The translations under genes were made by a program, and so were the position numbers. From Xestospongia muta (Eukaryota; Porifera; Demospongiae; Haplosclerida; Petrosiidae), in NCBI GenBank assembly GCA_963693285.1, contig OY848930.1, positions 124,001 to 188,000 on the forward strand: a stretch of DNA of 64,000 nt, read 5' to 3'. Below the pieces are notes generated by a model that worked only from the letters and a program-made list of their open reading frames with translations, ran no database searches and was not told the DNA's origin. How positions within the stretch are numbered: position 1 is the stretch's first letter; each line of letters opens with the position of its first letter. This document shows, one piece after another, positions 50,160 to 64,000 of the stretch.

Positions 50160-52190
50160 TCACTCCCAGGAATATCTCCAATCTTGTATACCTAACAAAT
50201 GATGTGATGTAATCCATCCTGATGTTTGAACTTGAGTAATCAGAGTGGAAAATTGGTCAGCGACAATATCTTTAGCAACAGATACAACTGTCATATTATT
50301 AGCACCTAAAAACAAAGATGGTAGTATCATGTTATGTCATATATCCTTTTTAAAGCCATCCGTCCATTTACGGCCATACTATTTAGAGCATGTTGAATAG
50401 TCTTGTCATATTTTGAGAGATAAGGACTGTTGCCATAGTTACCACAGATATATTCCACCACTTCAGCTATCATACTAGCCTGTAGCTGGTCCAAAACTTC
50501 ACATTTCTCATTGAAAGCAATATTAACTAAACACAAAATCACAAGTACATACACCTGTATATTATACAAACTCACTTTGTTTAGTATCTCGTGACATGTG
50601 TATTATAAACTTTTGACCTTTATTGTACTGTGAAAAAGCTTTAGAATATTCCTGAGAACTGTAAATTTACCATAACATAGAAGGGAATAGATTAACAAAG
50701 TTCAGTGATAGCAAAATGGTCTAAGGCTACTTGGTTATCACCAAAGTTAAGCAAAACTAAGTAAGAACATTTATATGATGGGAGACTGCCAGTGTTGTCA
50801 AAACTATATGTATACTGGGATATAAGATGACCTACTCTCTATTAAAATATACTTACTTTGTCAATACTTCAGATAGTGAGACACCATATGACACTCTAAA
50901 TGTTCGGGGAAGTTCTACAGACATATGAGTTTATGTTGGGACAATATCTACTTACCCCTCAATAACGGCTCTTGTTTGTTAATTATAGGGGGTGTGACTA
51001 TTGCACCGGTAGACAACAGAATCTTCATTAGTAAATGGAGACGAGATTGGTTTAGCGTTTCCATGGAAACGACTGATACGGCTTGATAGTTAGCAAATAA
51101 ATGAAGCAATGTGAAAACTGAGAACAATAGCCATATTAATCTAGTGGGTGTGGTAATGGGTGGAGTCATATAATGATCTAATTACCCTGTATGACCAACA
51201 ACCAATGGAGTTAAGACAAGACCTATTATTAGACCAGCAAGATTAACTAATGTCTCCTGTTAATTATTAGTTAATTAAATGTTAATTAAATATTTAACTA
51301 GGATACCTGACTACCATCTTTAGCAGAGACGTCGGCCATATTGTCTCGTCTAGCTTGATGTTGGACTAATGCAGCTCTGGTAGCTCCTCCAGCCACACCC
51401 ACTATTGCCTGCACAATTAAAGATTAACTGGATCATGTCATCATGGTTACCTTGGTAACGCTGGCCATGCAAACAATCAAGAGAAAGATGGAAGGTAATA
51501 ATGGTGCTAGCAACTCCAGACACAATGCGACATCATTTAATACATCAGCAATTAATCTGTATACCATATAAGGAAGTCATATGTACTCATATTACATACC
51601 TCCATTTCTTTGCATTGCAATCTAAATCAGTACTATAACGTGACATCATTATTACATCACTATATGACACCACTACTTACCCTCGTAGCCATGCAAATAC
51701 AATTCGTCCTATCATTCCTAAACCATCTACATTACAAAATGAACTTTGACCTCATGTCATGAACATGTATACCTTTAACTATCCATGTAATAGTGGCTGC
51801 TACTGGGGAGGCGGAGCTATCTCCCACACCCACTCCTTTGAGCATAGCATGTGTTGCTAAAGTACCAGTAATATAAGAACAGAATGCCTATAAAATAATG
51901 AGGGTGTGGCTTAATATCTCTAACCACACCCACTTGGAGTGTGTCCCATATTTGGTATTCTAAGTAATCGTTGCTGACACTGTCTGGATATCCTTGAGGG
52001 AGGAAAACCTCCTACTTATCAGGTTAATTAACATGTAATTAAATAGATCAACCTTTAATATCTTAGAAGTTCTTTGAGCAATACTACTGGCTGTTGTCTC
52101 TCTTCTGTCTTTCTTTCTTCTTACTGTATCTCCAACTACTAAATATTTCAGACCTGGCCCATCTTTACCATATCTTTCAGATACCTCCAT
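50160..52190 (-). CDS. RUSF1: RUSF1 (DUF647, ROOT UVB SENSITIVE family)
   Basis: A multi-exon gene from MEVSERYGKDG at 52190 to SWE-stop at 50160. VFLPQGYPDSVSNDYLEYQ then IWDTLQAF is the family hallmark. GTLATHAMLKGVGVG, TWIVKDGLGMIGRIVFAW, DVLNDVALCLELLAP, VGVAGGATRAALVQHQARRD and NMADVSAKDGSQETLVNL all match human C16orf58 and plant RUS proteins. LHLFANYQAVSVVSMETLNQ follows, then the variable C-terminal domain. It is a predicted membrane protein. Animal function is unknown; plant members act in UV-B/auxin and vitamin B6-linked pathways. An intron at 50580-50940 contains a 5S-like sequence. Confidence 0.92.
50718..50803 (+). ncRNA. 5S rRNA-like fragment (pseudogene or SINE head)
   Basis: GTCTAAGGCTACTTGG (50719) recalls the 5S start GTCTACGGCCATAC. 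AAAGTTAAGCAAAACTAAG matches the box A region GAAGCTAAGCAGGGT, and ATGATGGGAGACTGCC matches the box C region GGATGGGAGACCGCC at the right distance. The region between start and box A is shortened, so this is not a functional 5S gene. It is a 5S pseudogene or a 5S-derived SINE within a RUSF1 intron, in the opposite orientation. Confidence 0.6.
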
Positions 52191-52221
52191 TGCGTGTGCA
52201 ATTAAATGCGGGGGTGTTAAG
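52191..52221. promoter_or_regulatory. 31-base bidirectional promoter RUSF1 / WBP2-like
   Basis: Start codons on opposite strands are separated by only 31 bases (TGCGTGTGCAATTAAATGCG...). Promoter elements and 5' UTRs must overlap coding sequence or first introns of one gene. Confidence 0.6.
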
Positions 52222-52916
52222 ATGGCTACACCCAGGTATGGAACAATTGTTTTTGTTTTTTTTCATTGTTTCTTTTTTAGTTTAAAATTTACTGGAGTAA
52301 CTGTGTCATTTGATGACATGTCTTCCAGTGCAACTCAACTATCACAAATTGCACTAACAATTTCAGAGGTAAAGATACAACAAAAGTCTCATTCCTGAGA
52401 GACTTGGGAATGAGACCAATCACTATTCACTCATTACATAGGTCCAGTTTTCAGATGACCAATCTCAAATACATACAATTATTCCTTTAACAAACATACA
52501 AGCAATTCAAGTGAGCACAAAGTCTAATGTCATATATTGTTGATGATAACAGGTGAACCAACCGATATTTGGAGCAAATTTTATTGTTATTGAATATACT
52601 AACAATGAAGGTTTGTTACATATATAATATATATTATGATCTTATAGTCATATTCTAGGACAACACTTTAATGCAAAAGTCACATTCAATAAAGGAGGAG
52701 CTACCCAATTTGCGCAAGCTTTCTTCAGAAGTACAGAAGGTATGTTTATCTGTCCATTTCTCTTTCATTTATCCATTTGTAGGTCATGTTGAAACAGAGT
52801 CTTCAAGTTCACAGCCAACAAATGGTAGATTTAAAATTGTATTATTAATATAAAATTAACATACAATGTTTTTAGTTGATGCCCCAACTCAGTCAACAGA
52901 CAAGAAAAATAAATGA
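52222..52916 (+). CDS. WBP2-like GRAM/PH-fold protein
   Basis: Seven tiny exons (52222-52235, 52281-52368, 52442-52510, 52553-52610, 52659-52739, 52783-52824, 52876-52916) keep phase and give 130 residues. VTVSFDDMSS aligns with VELTFNDMKN of WBP2. NQPIFGANFIVIEY and FNAKVTFNKGGATQFAQAF align with KQPVFGANYIKGTV and YKLTFTAGGAIEFGQRM. The usual strand GTVYLTPYRVIFLS is replaced by a divergent stretch. The Pro-rich PPxY tail of WBP2 is missing, and the end is Ser/Asp/Lys-rich. Likely a small GRAM-domain protein; function unknown. Confidence 0.7.
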
Positions 52917-53060
52917 AATAATTTGAACTTAAATTTTATTTCATCAAAAAATCGTGGTATATTAATAAGATAGACCACTCCTATTAATTACATAATATAT
53001 TAATTAATTAATAAAAATAATTATTTATAATGTGTCATAAAACACACAAATAGAAAAGTG

Positions 53061-53966
53061 CTAACATTTACATCCTCCGTTATTACTTTCTTGTCTAGAC
53101 GATGTCTTACTAACTTTGATATTAGATGATTCTATTGTCTTCTTTTTAACACCTCCTGATGTACGTGCATCGTAAGCTGACTTAGCAACATAAGAAATTA
53201 AATCATTCACTTTGTTGCCATTTTTAGCAGAGATAAAAAAAGGGTGGGTTATTTTATATTTTTGACAAAATGCTTCAACCGTTTTAGGATCTACTTCATT
53301 AGCTAAATCTGATTTGTTTCCAGCTAAAATCCAAATGAGATCATCAGGTCGTTCATTTTGTTCAATGCATTCCTCAATCCAGTCCGTCAAGCTATCTAAT
53401 GTGTATTGATCTTCCATACTGTACATTAAGATAACAACCTGAGCATGACGATAAAAGCCGGCAGTAAGTGTTCGAAACCGTTCACTACCTCCGGTATCAT
53501 TTATTTTAAGCTGAAAGAGATAACAATACAGATATTAGTAACAAGGTATAACATAAACAAATCACGTACAGAAACATTTTCTATTTCTAAATAACCATCT
53601 GTTTGAGCTGTTTGAGCTGTTGCATAGTTACATACACATATATATAATATAACAAAAGTATTAGCTAAAGTTATATTGTATATATATTTTCATTTCTATC
53701 AGCTATAATTCAATAAACAATGCTTGGAGGCGGATATTATAATATATCTCTTTAAAATACATGAGTAACTTCCATTATAAACTTACCACTATGTCATGGC
53801 CATCGACCTTGATAGTTTTAAACATACTGTCAACACCCATAGTTAGCCTCATCTCATCATTCACAAACTGACCAGTTTGAAGGTAAAGAAAGAGCGTAGT
53901 CTTACCCACTCCAGCATCTCCCAGCAGGATCACTTCATAATCATGGCGTGTATCTGGACTCGACAT
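53061..53966 (-). CDS. Divergent Rab-like GTPase 4
   Basis: Exons 53787-53966 and 53061-53510, 209 residues. P-loop GDAGVGKTT. G2 region TMGVDSMFKTIKV. G3 is NDTGGSERF (Ser at the catalytic Gln, Asn for the Trp). G4 is GNKSD and G5 ISAKNG, both canonical. It ends GGCKC, a Cys-x-Cys geranylgeranylation signal. It is the closest of the cluster to ordinary Rabs apart from switch II and the glycine pair. Confidence 0.87.
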
Positions 53967-54101
53967 TTCTCATATATTGCTGTAGACAGGGGCACGCCTA
54001 TATGGCAATACAAATTCAATTATAATAATTAATAATTCGCCTTATTAAGGGCACTTTAAAAAATAAAAAGTCAATTAACATAGTAATTGATTGGAAATTT
54101 G

Positions 54102-54780
54102 TTAGTTATTTCTTCCGCAAGGACATTTTCTTGATTCTTCTTGAGTTGATGGATTTTGAAGTTGTATACGACCATCCAAAGTATTTCTAAATTGCTCAAT
54201 CATTTTAACAGCAATATCATCTAACAGTTCTTTAAGTCCAATACCACTCTTTGAAGAGATTAAATAAGTTTTATGACAACCAAGCTGTTTTCTTTTATCC
54301 TCAATAAAATCTTCTGTGGTCTCAGCAAGAAGATCTATCTTAGTCCCAACTAGAGCAAAAAAACACTTTTTACTATTGATATATTGCTTAGCTTCCTGGA
54401 CAACTTCGTCAAGATTGTCTAGTGATGATATCTCTTCTACACTGAACATAAACAACACACAAACAGCTCCTTTGAAGAAATTGGACGTCAATGTACCTAC
54501 TCTATCTAAACCCATTGTATCATTAATGGAAAGCTATATAAAAAATAAAATATTGAATTTATATTTTTTTACTAACCCCAATAAATTCTCCATTAATATT
54601 TCGTGCTTCACGATGAACATCAAGGCCTTGAGACGACGTGATATCAGTAGGAAATTGACCAGTTTTAACTGTTACAAAGAAACTGCTTTTACCCACGGCA
54701 GGCATTCCGGCAAGACATACTTTGTGATAGACCAATCGAGATGGTGGCTGACCAGTAGCAGCTAGAGTTGATAACGACAT
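54102..54780 (-). CDS. Divergent Rab-like GTPase 5
   Basis: Exons 54577-54780 and 54102-54533, 211 residues. P-loop GMPAVGKSS. G3 is NDTMGLDRV (Leu at the Gln position, Asp for Glu). G4 is GTKIDL and G5 ISSKSG. It ends CPCGRNN, with the Cys-x-Cys set back by four residues, so standard Rab prenylation would fail unless the tail is trimmed. It is head-to-head with Rab-like 6 (139 bases). Confidence 0.83.
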
Positions 54781-54919
54781 TGCACTATATATCTCTTATG
54801 TAAGGACACAGCCACTCCCCCATATGTTAGCAAAAACCACACCCCTTAGAAATTAGACTTAATTATTGCTGATCAAGTGATCAAAGGTAGTTTTTTCCAT
54901 TGATTTCGCTAATAAAATC

Positions 54920-55613
54920 ATGGCTCTTAGCCGTGGACCTACGTATAAAGTTGTTTTACTAGGCGAATTGGGTGTCGGTAAAACTTCGCTGTTTCGAAGA
55001 CTCAAAGATAATACGTTTGACGAATTATCCACTGCGACTGCAGGAATTGATAGTACAACAAAAGTCTTTAAAATTGATGGAGAAAACATTACAGTAAGTT
55101 AAAATTAATATTAATATCAAAGATATGGTATATGTCTGTTTATTATTAATATTGATTAAGCCACGCCCATTTCTTCTCTAGATGTCAATATGGGATACAG
55201 CAGGTGTGGAACGTTTTCGAACACTCACTCGTAATTATTATCGTAATGCTCACGCAGCTGTTTTCATTTACAGCGTCACTGATGTCTCCTCGTTGCATTT
55301 TCTCACACAGTGGGAAAAAGACGCACAAAGCTTTGCTCCTAACGCTGTCCGAATGTTAATAGGTAACAAGATCGATTTAGACCCTGAGGTTGACGAATTC
55401 ACAGCTGAACAATTTTCAAAAATGCACGCTTTTGATAAAGATGCCATGACATCATGCAAAACTGGTAAAGGTGTCCAAGAAGCATTTGAAGCATTGGCCA
55501 GAACACTTCATGAAAGAGGTCGTGAGAATAGTACAACTATATCAGAAACAGTACCATTGGGTGGACCAGGAAGACAAACTGGAGGAGGAGGAGGAGGAGG
55601 TAGATGTTGTTAA
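54920..55613 (+). CDS. Divergent Rab-like GTPase 6
   Basis: Exons 54920-55093 and 55182-55613, 201 residues. P-loop GELGVGKTS. G2 region TATAGIDSTTKVFKI. G3 is WDTAGVERF, canonical except for Val at the catalytic Gln. G4 is GNKIDL and G5 SCKTG. The tail is a Gly run ending RCC, a standard double-Cys Rab prenylation site. It lies tail-to-tail with BOP1. Confidence 0.88.
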
Positions 55614-55775
55614 TTTAGTTCATCATTTCTTTTAAATTTTTCGTGAAATGTTAGTTGTCATGGTAACATGCTAACATGTCATGTGACTAGAAAAAATTCA
55701 GACACACCCACACGAATTATTATCTATTTTGTTTATAATAATTAATTAAATTGTGTGTTGCCATGGAAACCAATG

Positions 55776-58700
55776 TCATGTGAACAATTTAATAAGAGAG
55801 TCGGCACCAGCTGAAAATAACCAAGGTTGTGTTGGATGAAATAAACATCCCAGTACCCCTATTATTAATAAAAGAATGATGTAATTTAAGGTCAGGTGAC
55901 AATGATGTCATCATCACATGATACATGTCATTGTTATGTCACTTATCACACAACAATGTGTATTAGTCACATGATATATATCACTAATTATGTGATAATC
56001 ATACAGTAATCATGTGGTAATATCTAATGGTCATGTGATGATAATTAGCAGTCATGTGAAAGTTATATGTTAGTCATGTGACTCACCTAGACTATCAACA
56101 GTGGAATGACCTCGTAATACTTTCACAGGTACGATCAAAGGATTCTGCATCAAATCACTACAAAATTATACTACATTATAACACACACACACACACATTG
56201 AGATAATGTACCTGTAGACCATTCCATGACATATAATAACTGTACCATCATCACTACAAGAGGCAAATAAGGGGTAACTCCTATGATAACAGACTTGACG
56301 AATAGCTTTACGATGATGTCTATATAGTGCATAGAATATTAACAAATTATAATGTATTAAAAATATGAGCGATACCTTAACATTTTGTAAGGTCTTACTG
56401 ACAAGTCCATATCAAACCAACATAACTTTTTATCATAACTACCAATAATTAAATTATCACCTGTAAAAGAACCAGTAATTATATGAGTGGGCAGTGATGA
56501 TGGGTGGAGTCTTTTATTACCATGAGGATGGATAGCAATACTTGAAATCCATTTTACACCAGTAATTAATTTTTTACTTATTTCCTGTTTTACTAAGTTA
56601 TATATTCTGACATAGGTCTGAGTCTAATGGAATAGAAATGAGACTAATGTCAATAATAATAAAACTTACTGCTACAAAAAATAATGGTTGTATTGGATGA
56701 AATAAAACCTTTTGTACGAGTCCCTTCAAAGACTTGAAAGGATTCTGAAAATCATTAATATTTTGAGAGTAATATAACAAAAATGGACTTACTTGTGATC
56801 TCCTCTTTGATAATTGGTGTATATAAACAGCACTGGTACCACCTAATTAGTGGGTGTGGCTTATTATTAGACTCTTTATTACTAACCTCCTTCAACGACC
56901 GAGGCAAAATAGTCACCTTTAAAATGCCAAGTTACTTGACGTACATTCTAGGGAAGGGGGAGGGAGAGACAGGCATATACTTCATCTTATCACATACATA
57001 CTTGATCATGCTGAATATATAGTCTATATCCCTGTTGGTATTCCTCTGTCGTGTAGTCCCGCCATTCCACAGGACTCTCCTCATTACCTTCTTCCTCTCC
57101 AGTAGATACAAGAGTGGAGTCTGTTGTCATGACAACTAAACGATCTCCAAGTCCATGATTAATAATAACAACAGACTGTTCGCTATGTTGACAGTAAGGG
57201 GTTAAAATATCATCTCTTAGTCTTACAGTGTTAAAGAGAGTAGTGACATAGTAGTATTAGGACAGAACTCCAATGAGGATGGCTTCCCAGAGAGAGGTAT
57301 TGTTCTAATGCAGCGACCAGTCTCTACTTCCCATAGTCTTAATGTTAGATCATCAGAGGCTAAAATTATGGATAAATGTATACAGAAATGGATGTATGTA
57401 TGAGTTAATGGACAAATAAATTATAAATGGATAAATGAATGGAAAGATACATAGTTTATTGTGGTACCTGATGCTAGCCATTGTCCTTCAGATTCCACAG
57501 CTATGCATTTTACCATATCAGTATGTCCTTTATAGACCTTTAACATATAATACATTATAATATGACCAGTGTATTACTGACTATTGACTCATTAGATGGG
57601 AACGGTTGAAGATCTCGTGGTTTGGGAAGTTTAGGTAACAATGCTTCCGGCTCAACTTGAATCTAATAAATCACATGATATTTATTATTGTATAATGTAT
57701 GGTCATGTGATCATCACATGACGTGTCTTCACTCACTCTCATTCTTGTTTGTCGAGGACAGAGATACAAGTCTAAACAACGATCAAATCTTTCTCTGATA
57801 AAATTATGATAAGCCGGCACCATATGGAATGCTGGATATCTGAGTGATAGAAGGGTTAAAAATAAACAACACATATAGTATTTACTTAGTAGGTATGAAA
57901 GGTCGTCGTTCCTTGGGTTTAGACTCCTCCCATTCCTTCCGCTATAATTTAAAATTATTTATATTTAATTACTTATAATTAACCACACCCACTTCTTCCT
58001 CTGTTGGTAGATATTCAGGTGGAGGATTATACGACTCTCCATGTCCTGGTAATCTGATTTTGGGAGCTGGAATATATTGATGAGGTCGTAACTTTTCAGT
58101 CTGAAAGAAAGAGCAAGAATAGATGAAGGAAAGGAAAGAGTCCTTACTTCTTGGTCATTCCATAACATGTATAGTCTTGGTTTTTCTGGTTTCTTAATTG
58201 GTTTAATTTTCCCACTCTTAATTCCACGTACAAGTTTAACAATCTTTTTTCTCTCCCAAAGTGAGGGAAGAAAACGTCTCTTTGGTTCAGGTCTGTTTGT
58301 TACAGGATGTATCATCTTTTCATGAGAATATAAGTCTTCATATGGCTAACAATACAGGTTATAATGATAGCTAGTGAAAGTGTTCTTACAGCATAAGGAT
58401 CAATAGTAGTTTCTGGATAATGTGACTGTTGTATCTTTTCAATAAGGTCCAAGTCTTCATCTGTTAATATTATCTCTTTGCCTGTAGTTTTGTCACGGAC
58501 AGTCCTCCTATAAAACTGTCAATAAGAACTAAAATAAAATTACTTTATACCAGTAGTTAGGGTCATCCATCTTCCTAAGGAATTCATCAAGCTAAAACAG
58601 AGAGATAGCTTACAAGATTGTAATGTATCAATGTTACTTGATCTCCTTGTAGTGGTTTCATTATTTTCTTCCCATCTAAGTCATATCCCAAATGTGGGTA

Positions 58701-59272
58701 ATCATCATACCATTCCAATGGGATGTTACCCACTGTATTACGTAATTCCTAATAATTAAATAAATGCCCCTATTATTAGTACTAATAATTACCTCCTCAT
58801 CTGATGTATCTGTATAATCAACATCTTCCCATGGATCTCTCCCATTATCTTCATCATTAGAATCCTCCCACTCCTCATTAAAAGGCTTATGATTAGGGTC
58901 TTCCTCCTCATTAAGACCTTTATCATTAGGGTCCTCTTCTGCATCCTCTTCATCAGAATTTTCATCAAGACTTTCATTATTAGCATCTTCCTCTTCACTA
59001 TTTGATATAATTTTAAAGTCCGTTTCATTCTCAGAGTTCTATAGTTAACAAAAATAATACAAACGTTAAAAGATATACTTACAGACTCCTCCCACTCTAA
59101 CGAGTCATCCTCACTATGCAAGTCCTCGTCTTTGCCATCCAAAACCACACCATTCTATATAACCATAGTAACCATTATTATATCATGTGACATATCACAT
59201 GACTAGAAATTTAACCTGCAGTTGAAAGTCAGTCTTAGCTAGAACCACTCCACCACTAGGTCTCTTAGCCAT
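55776..59272 (-). CDS. BOP1: BOP1, WD40 ribosome biogenesis factor
   Basis: A many-exon gene starting [15 protein letters not shown] at 59272 and ending LIKLFT-stop at 55776. A long acidic N-terminal region comes first. The BOP1NT domain follows: [71 protein letters not shown] and [19 protein letters not shown]. Then come [31 protein letters not shown] and seven-bladed WD40 repeats (IVYKGHT ... GQWLASG). The end, [20 protein letters not shown], is diagnostic. It is part of the PES1-BOP1-WDR12 complex, which drives ITS2 processing and 60S assembly in the nucleolus. Confidence 0.93.
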
Positions 59273-59425
59273 GCTATATACACACACTACAAAACACGTG
59301 GTTGCTACAACTCAGTATACTGGCGTATACGGAAACATTCTAAAATTTGTTTAGAAACGTAATGGGAGAAAAACTGCACTCCGTATACTATCATTATAGA
59401 GCCACGCCCTGTTGAGGCACTTCAT
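59273..59425. promoter_or_regulatory. Bidirectional promoter BOP1 / RNMT with palindromic CCGTATAC ends
   Basis: 153 bases between starts. GTATACGGA (59325) and TCCGTATAC (59380) form inverted ends of a ~64-base block. Its right arm, AAATTTGTTTAGAAACGTAA then TGGGAGAAAA...ACTCCGTA, resembles the right end of the inverted-repeat element at 13633-13804. CACGTGG occurs at 59295. Confidence 0.5.
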
Positions 59426-62480
<3,055 letters not shown>

Positions 62481-62518
62481 CCACACCCATTCATTATTAC
62501 AAAATAATAATAGTATTG

Positions 62519-64000
62519 TTAATACCTTCGACCACCTCTGCCACGCCCTCTTCCCCTTCCCCTTCCTCTCCCCCTCCCTCTCCCTCGTCCTCGTTGATAA
62601 TGGGAGTGCCCTCTAGATTCTGGATATTTAACAAGAGAATTCAATAAGCTATCACACTGATAACATCCAATGTATTTAGTAGCTCCGCCTACTAATGGAG
62701 TCTCCGTCTGCAAAGACATCATAGTTAATATAACTATTAATAACTAGTCACATGATCTTACTTTTTTGAAATCAACAATTAATTTAAATGCTCCACAAGT
62801 ACACTCTTCATCAGTTCTTTCAACATTATGTGCACCATCAAAAAAATGAATAACAAGAGGACATCTACATACAATAATTAACTTATTAATAAACTAGATA
62901 ATGAAAGGGGTTCCACTCACTTAAGATTATTGCAGTAAATTTTCCATTTGGGACCAGACGAGGGGTCAAGGAGAAGTACCCCTGTGTCACAAGTGATGCA
63001 ATGGTTGACAGTTAATTGTTCTCGTCCTTGAGGACAACAGTCATGAGGACAAAAAGAACAAGGCATTGCCTTGGGTGTGTCGGGGAATGGAGGATTGTTA
63101 TAACAATATGGACATACAGTGAAAGTCTAGGGGTAGACCCTGTTAATTAATTGATATTAAAATATAGGTTACTTTTCCATGAGCTCCAGAAAAAACAACA
63201 ATTTCAAAACCATCTAGGGGACATTTTACTTCCTAAATAGGCAACAAAACAGGTTTTAGAAACCAGTTTATAAACAATTTTTATACACACCTTGTATAGT
63301 TTAATAGATCCATTTTGAGGTAGGCTATATGTTTCATCACAATGTTTACAATACAAACGTTGTGGTTTAGATTGAATATAAGTCATGTAACGATTGCATT
63401 TACCACATCTGTGAGAAATAATTTCTTATGCATGTACTGTTAATTAGAATACTACCTTGACATTGGACGACCAGAATCAGCAACTGAAGAAAAAGTTGCT
63501 TCAAATAATTCGTTCATACTTTCAATATTTTCACGAAAATAACAAAATTTTCGTCTAAAAATGTCCAAAGTATGATCTAAAACTTGACTATAATCAGCCT
63601 GAATGGGTGGAGTCAGTAGGTGGAGTTTATATATCGTTATTGTCCCACCTTTCCTAATGCTATTAGATTGAGTTGTTCTTCAATAGCTGATCTCATTGTT
63701 GGCTGAACTAACTCAGGATCTATCTGTAAAATGGATATATAAAAGTTAAATGGATATATAAATGAGCGAAATCAATATATAGAGTAGTATAATGGACATA
63801 TACATGAGCATAATGGATGCATAAATGAGTAAAATGGATATATAAGTGTGTACTTTTTGGTATCCATGAACTAGTACTATTCCTAATTGTGTTGGCACAA
63901 GTCTCCGCCCACTATCAACATGTACATAATTACGAGTACATATATTTTCAATATGAACTGGTATACTAGCATCCTGGGAGAGAGAGAGAGAGAGAGAGAG
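62519..64000 (-). CDS. TOP3B: DNA topoisomerase III beta, C-terminal part
   Basis: The 3' portion of a gene entering from the right edge. It reads DASIPVHIENICTRNYVHVD, RRLVPTQLGIVLVHGYQKID (end of the topoisomerase core), CGKCNRYMTYIQSKPQRLYC, TVCPYCYNNPPFPDTPKAMP and CSFCPHDCC. Then come HCITCDTGVLLLDPSSGPKW, HFFDGAHNVERTDEECTCGA, and an RG repeat tail (QRGRGRGRG... ending RRY). The zinc-finger order and the RGG-type tail are those of TOP3B, not TOP3A. It is the dual DNA/RNA topoisomerase that acts with TDRD3. The catalytic Tyr region lies outside the window. Its stop is 38 bases from the RNMT stop. Confidence 0.92.
63970..64000. repeat. (GA)n microsatellite at window edge
   Basis: GA run directly upstream (on the minus strand) of a TOP3B exon, forming its polypyrimidine tract. 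It continues past the window. Confidence 0.85.

Noticed and set aside
50948..51169. RUSF1 exon read as a small separate membrane protein
   Set aside because: It is an internal exon of RUSF1 with matching splice phase and a family motif (FANYQAVSVVSMETLN).

Overview
The window is nuclear DNA of a compact animal genome, most likely a demosponge (Amphimedon-like). Genes sit tens to a few hundred bases apart. They are split by many short AT-rich GT-AG introns, often 40-100 bases long. Orthologues of typical animal genes (TOPBP1, TONSL, TOP3B, MTSS1, PLA2G15, BOP1, DAD1, PSMD7, OSGEP, RUSF1) lie beside genes that are unusual for animals (MGM101, a TIR-cap methyltransferase fusion, divergent Rab-like GTPases) and beside decayed kinase copies of a type I associate with large sponge kinase families. 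The species assignment is inference. Gene models below were built by hand from splice signals, reading phase and family similarity.

Layout. 1-3040: four-pass membrane protein genes with a partial segmental duplication. 3284-6383 (-): PPP1R16/TIMAP-like PP1 regulator. 6557-11685 (-): TONSL. 11763-12730 (+): PX-domain protein. 12565-17275: a tandem duplication carrying two TMEM70-like genes, a broken and an intact MGM101, and a THAP-bearing inverted-repeat element. 17447-18674 (+): PSMD7. 18725-19796 (-): OSGEP. 19800-28400: gene-poor and repeat-rich, with a pogo-like transposase remnant, protein-kinase pseudogenes on both strands and a triplicated ~0.8 kb unit. 28437-35956 (+): TOPBP1, with a perfect fold-back tandem array in one intron. 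35930-36399 (-): DAD1, whose coding end overlaps that of TOPBP1. 36549-39196 (+): CSPP1-like. 39301-40885 (-): PLA2G15. 41114-46033 (+): MTSS1-like I-BAR protein. 46258-55613: six Rab-like GTPases on both strands, interrupted by RUSF1 (-) and a WBP2-like gene (+). 55776-59272 (-): BOP1. 59426-62480 (+): TIR domain fused to mRNA cap methyltransferase RNMT. 62519-64000 (-): 3' part of TOP3B.

Organisation. Head-to-head pairs with very short shared promoters are the rule: TONSL/PX, TMEM70/MGM101, DAD1/CSPP1, PLA2G15/MTSS1, two GTPase pairs, RUSF1/WBP2-like (31 bases between start codons) and BOP1/RNMT. Several gene ends are tail-to-tail and nearly touching.

The two most striking items are the TIR-RNMT fusion, which keeps the Cys-x-x-Glu position of NAD-cleaving TIR domains, and the GTPase cluster, in which every member has lost the catalytic Gln of switch II.
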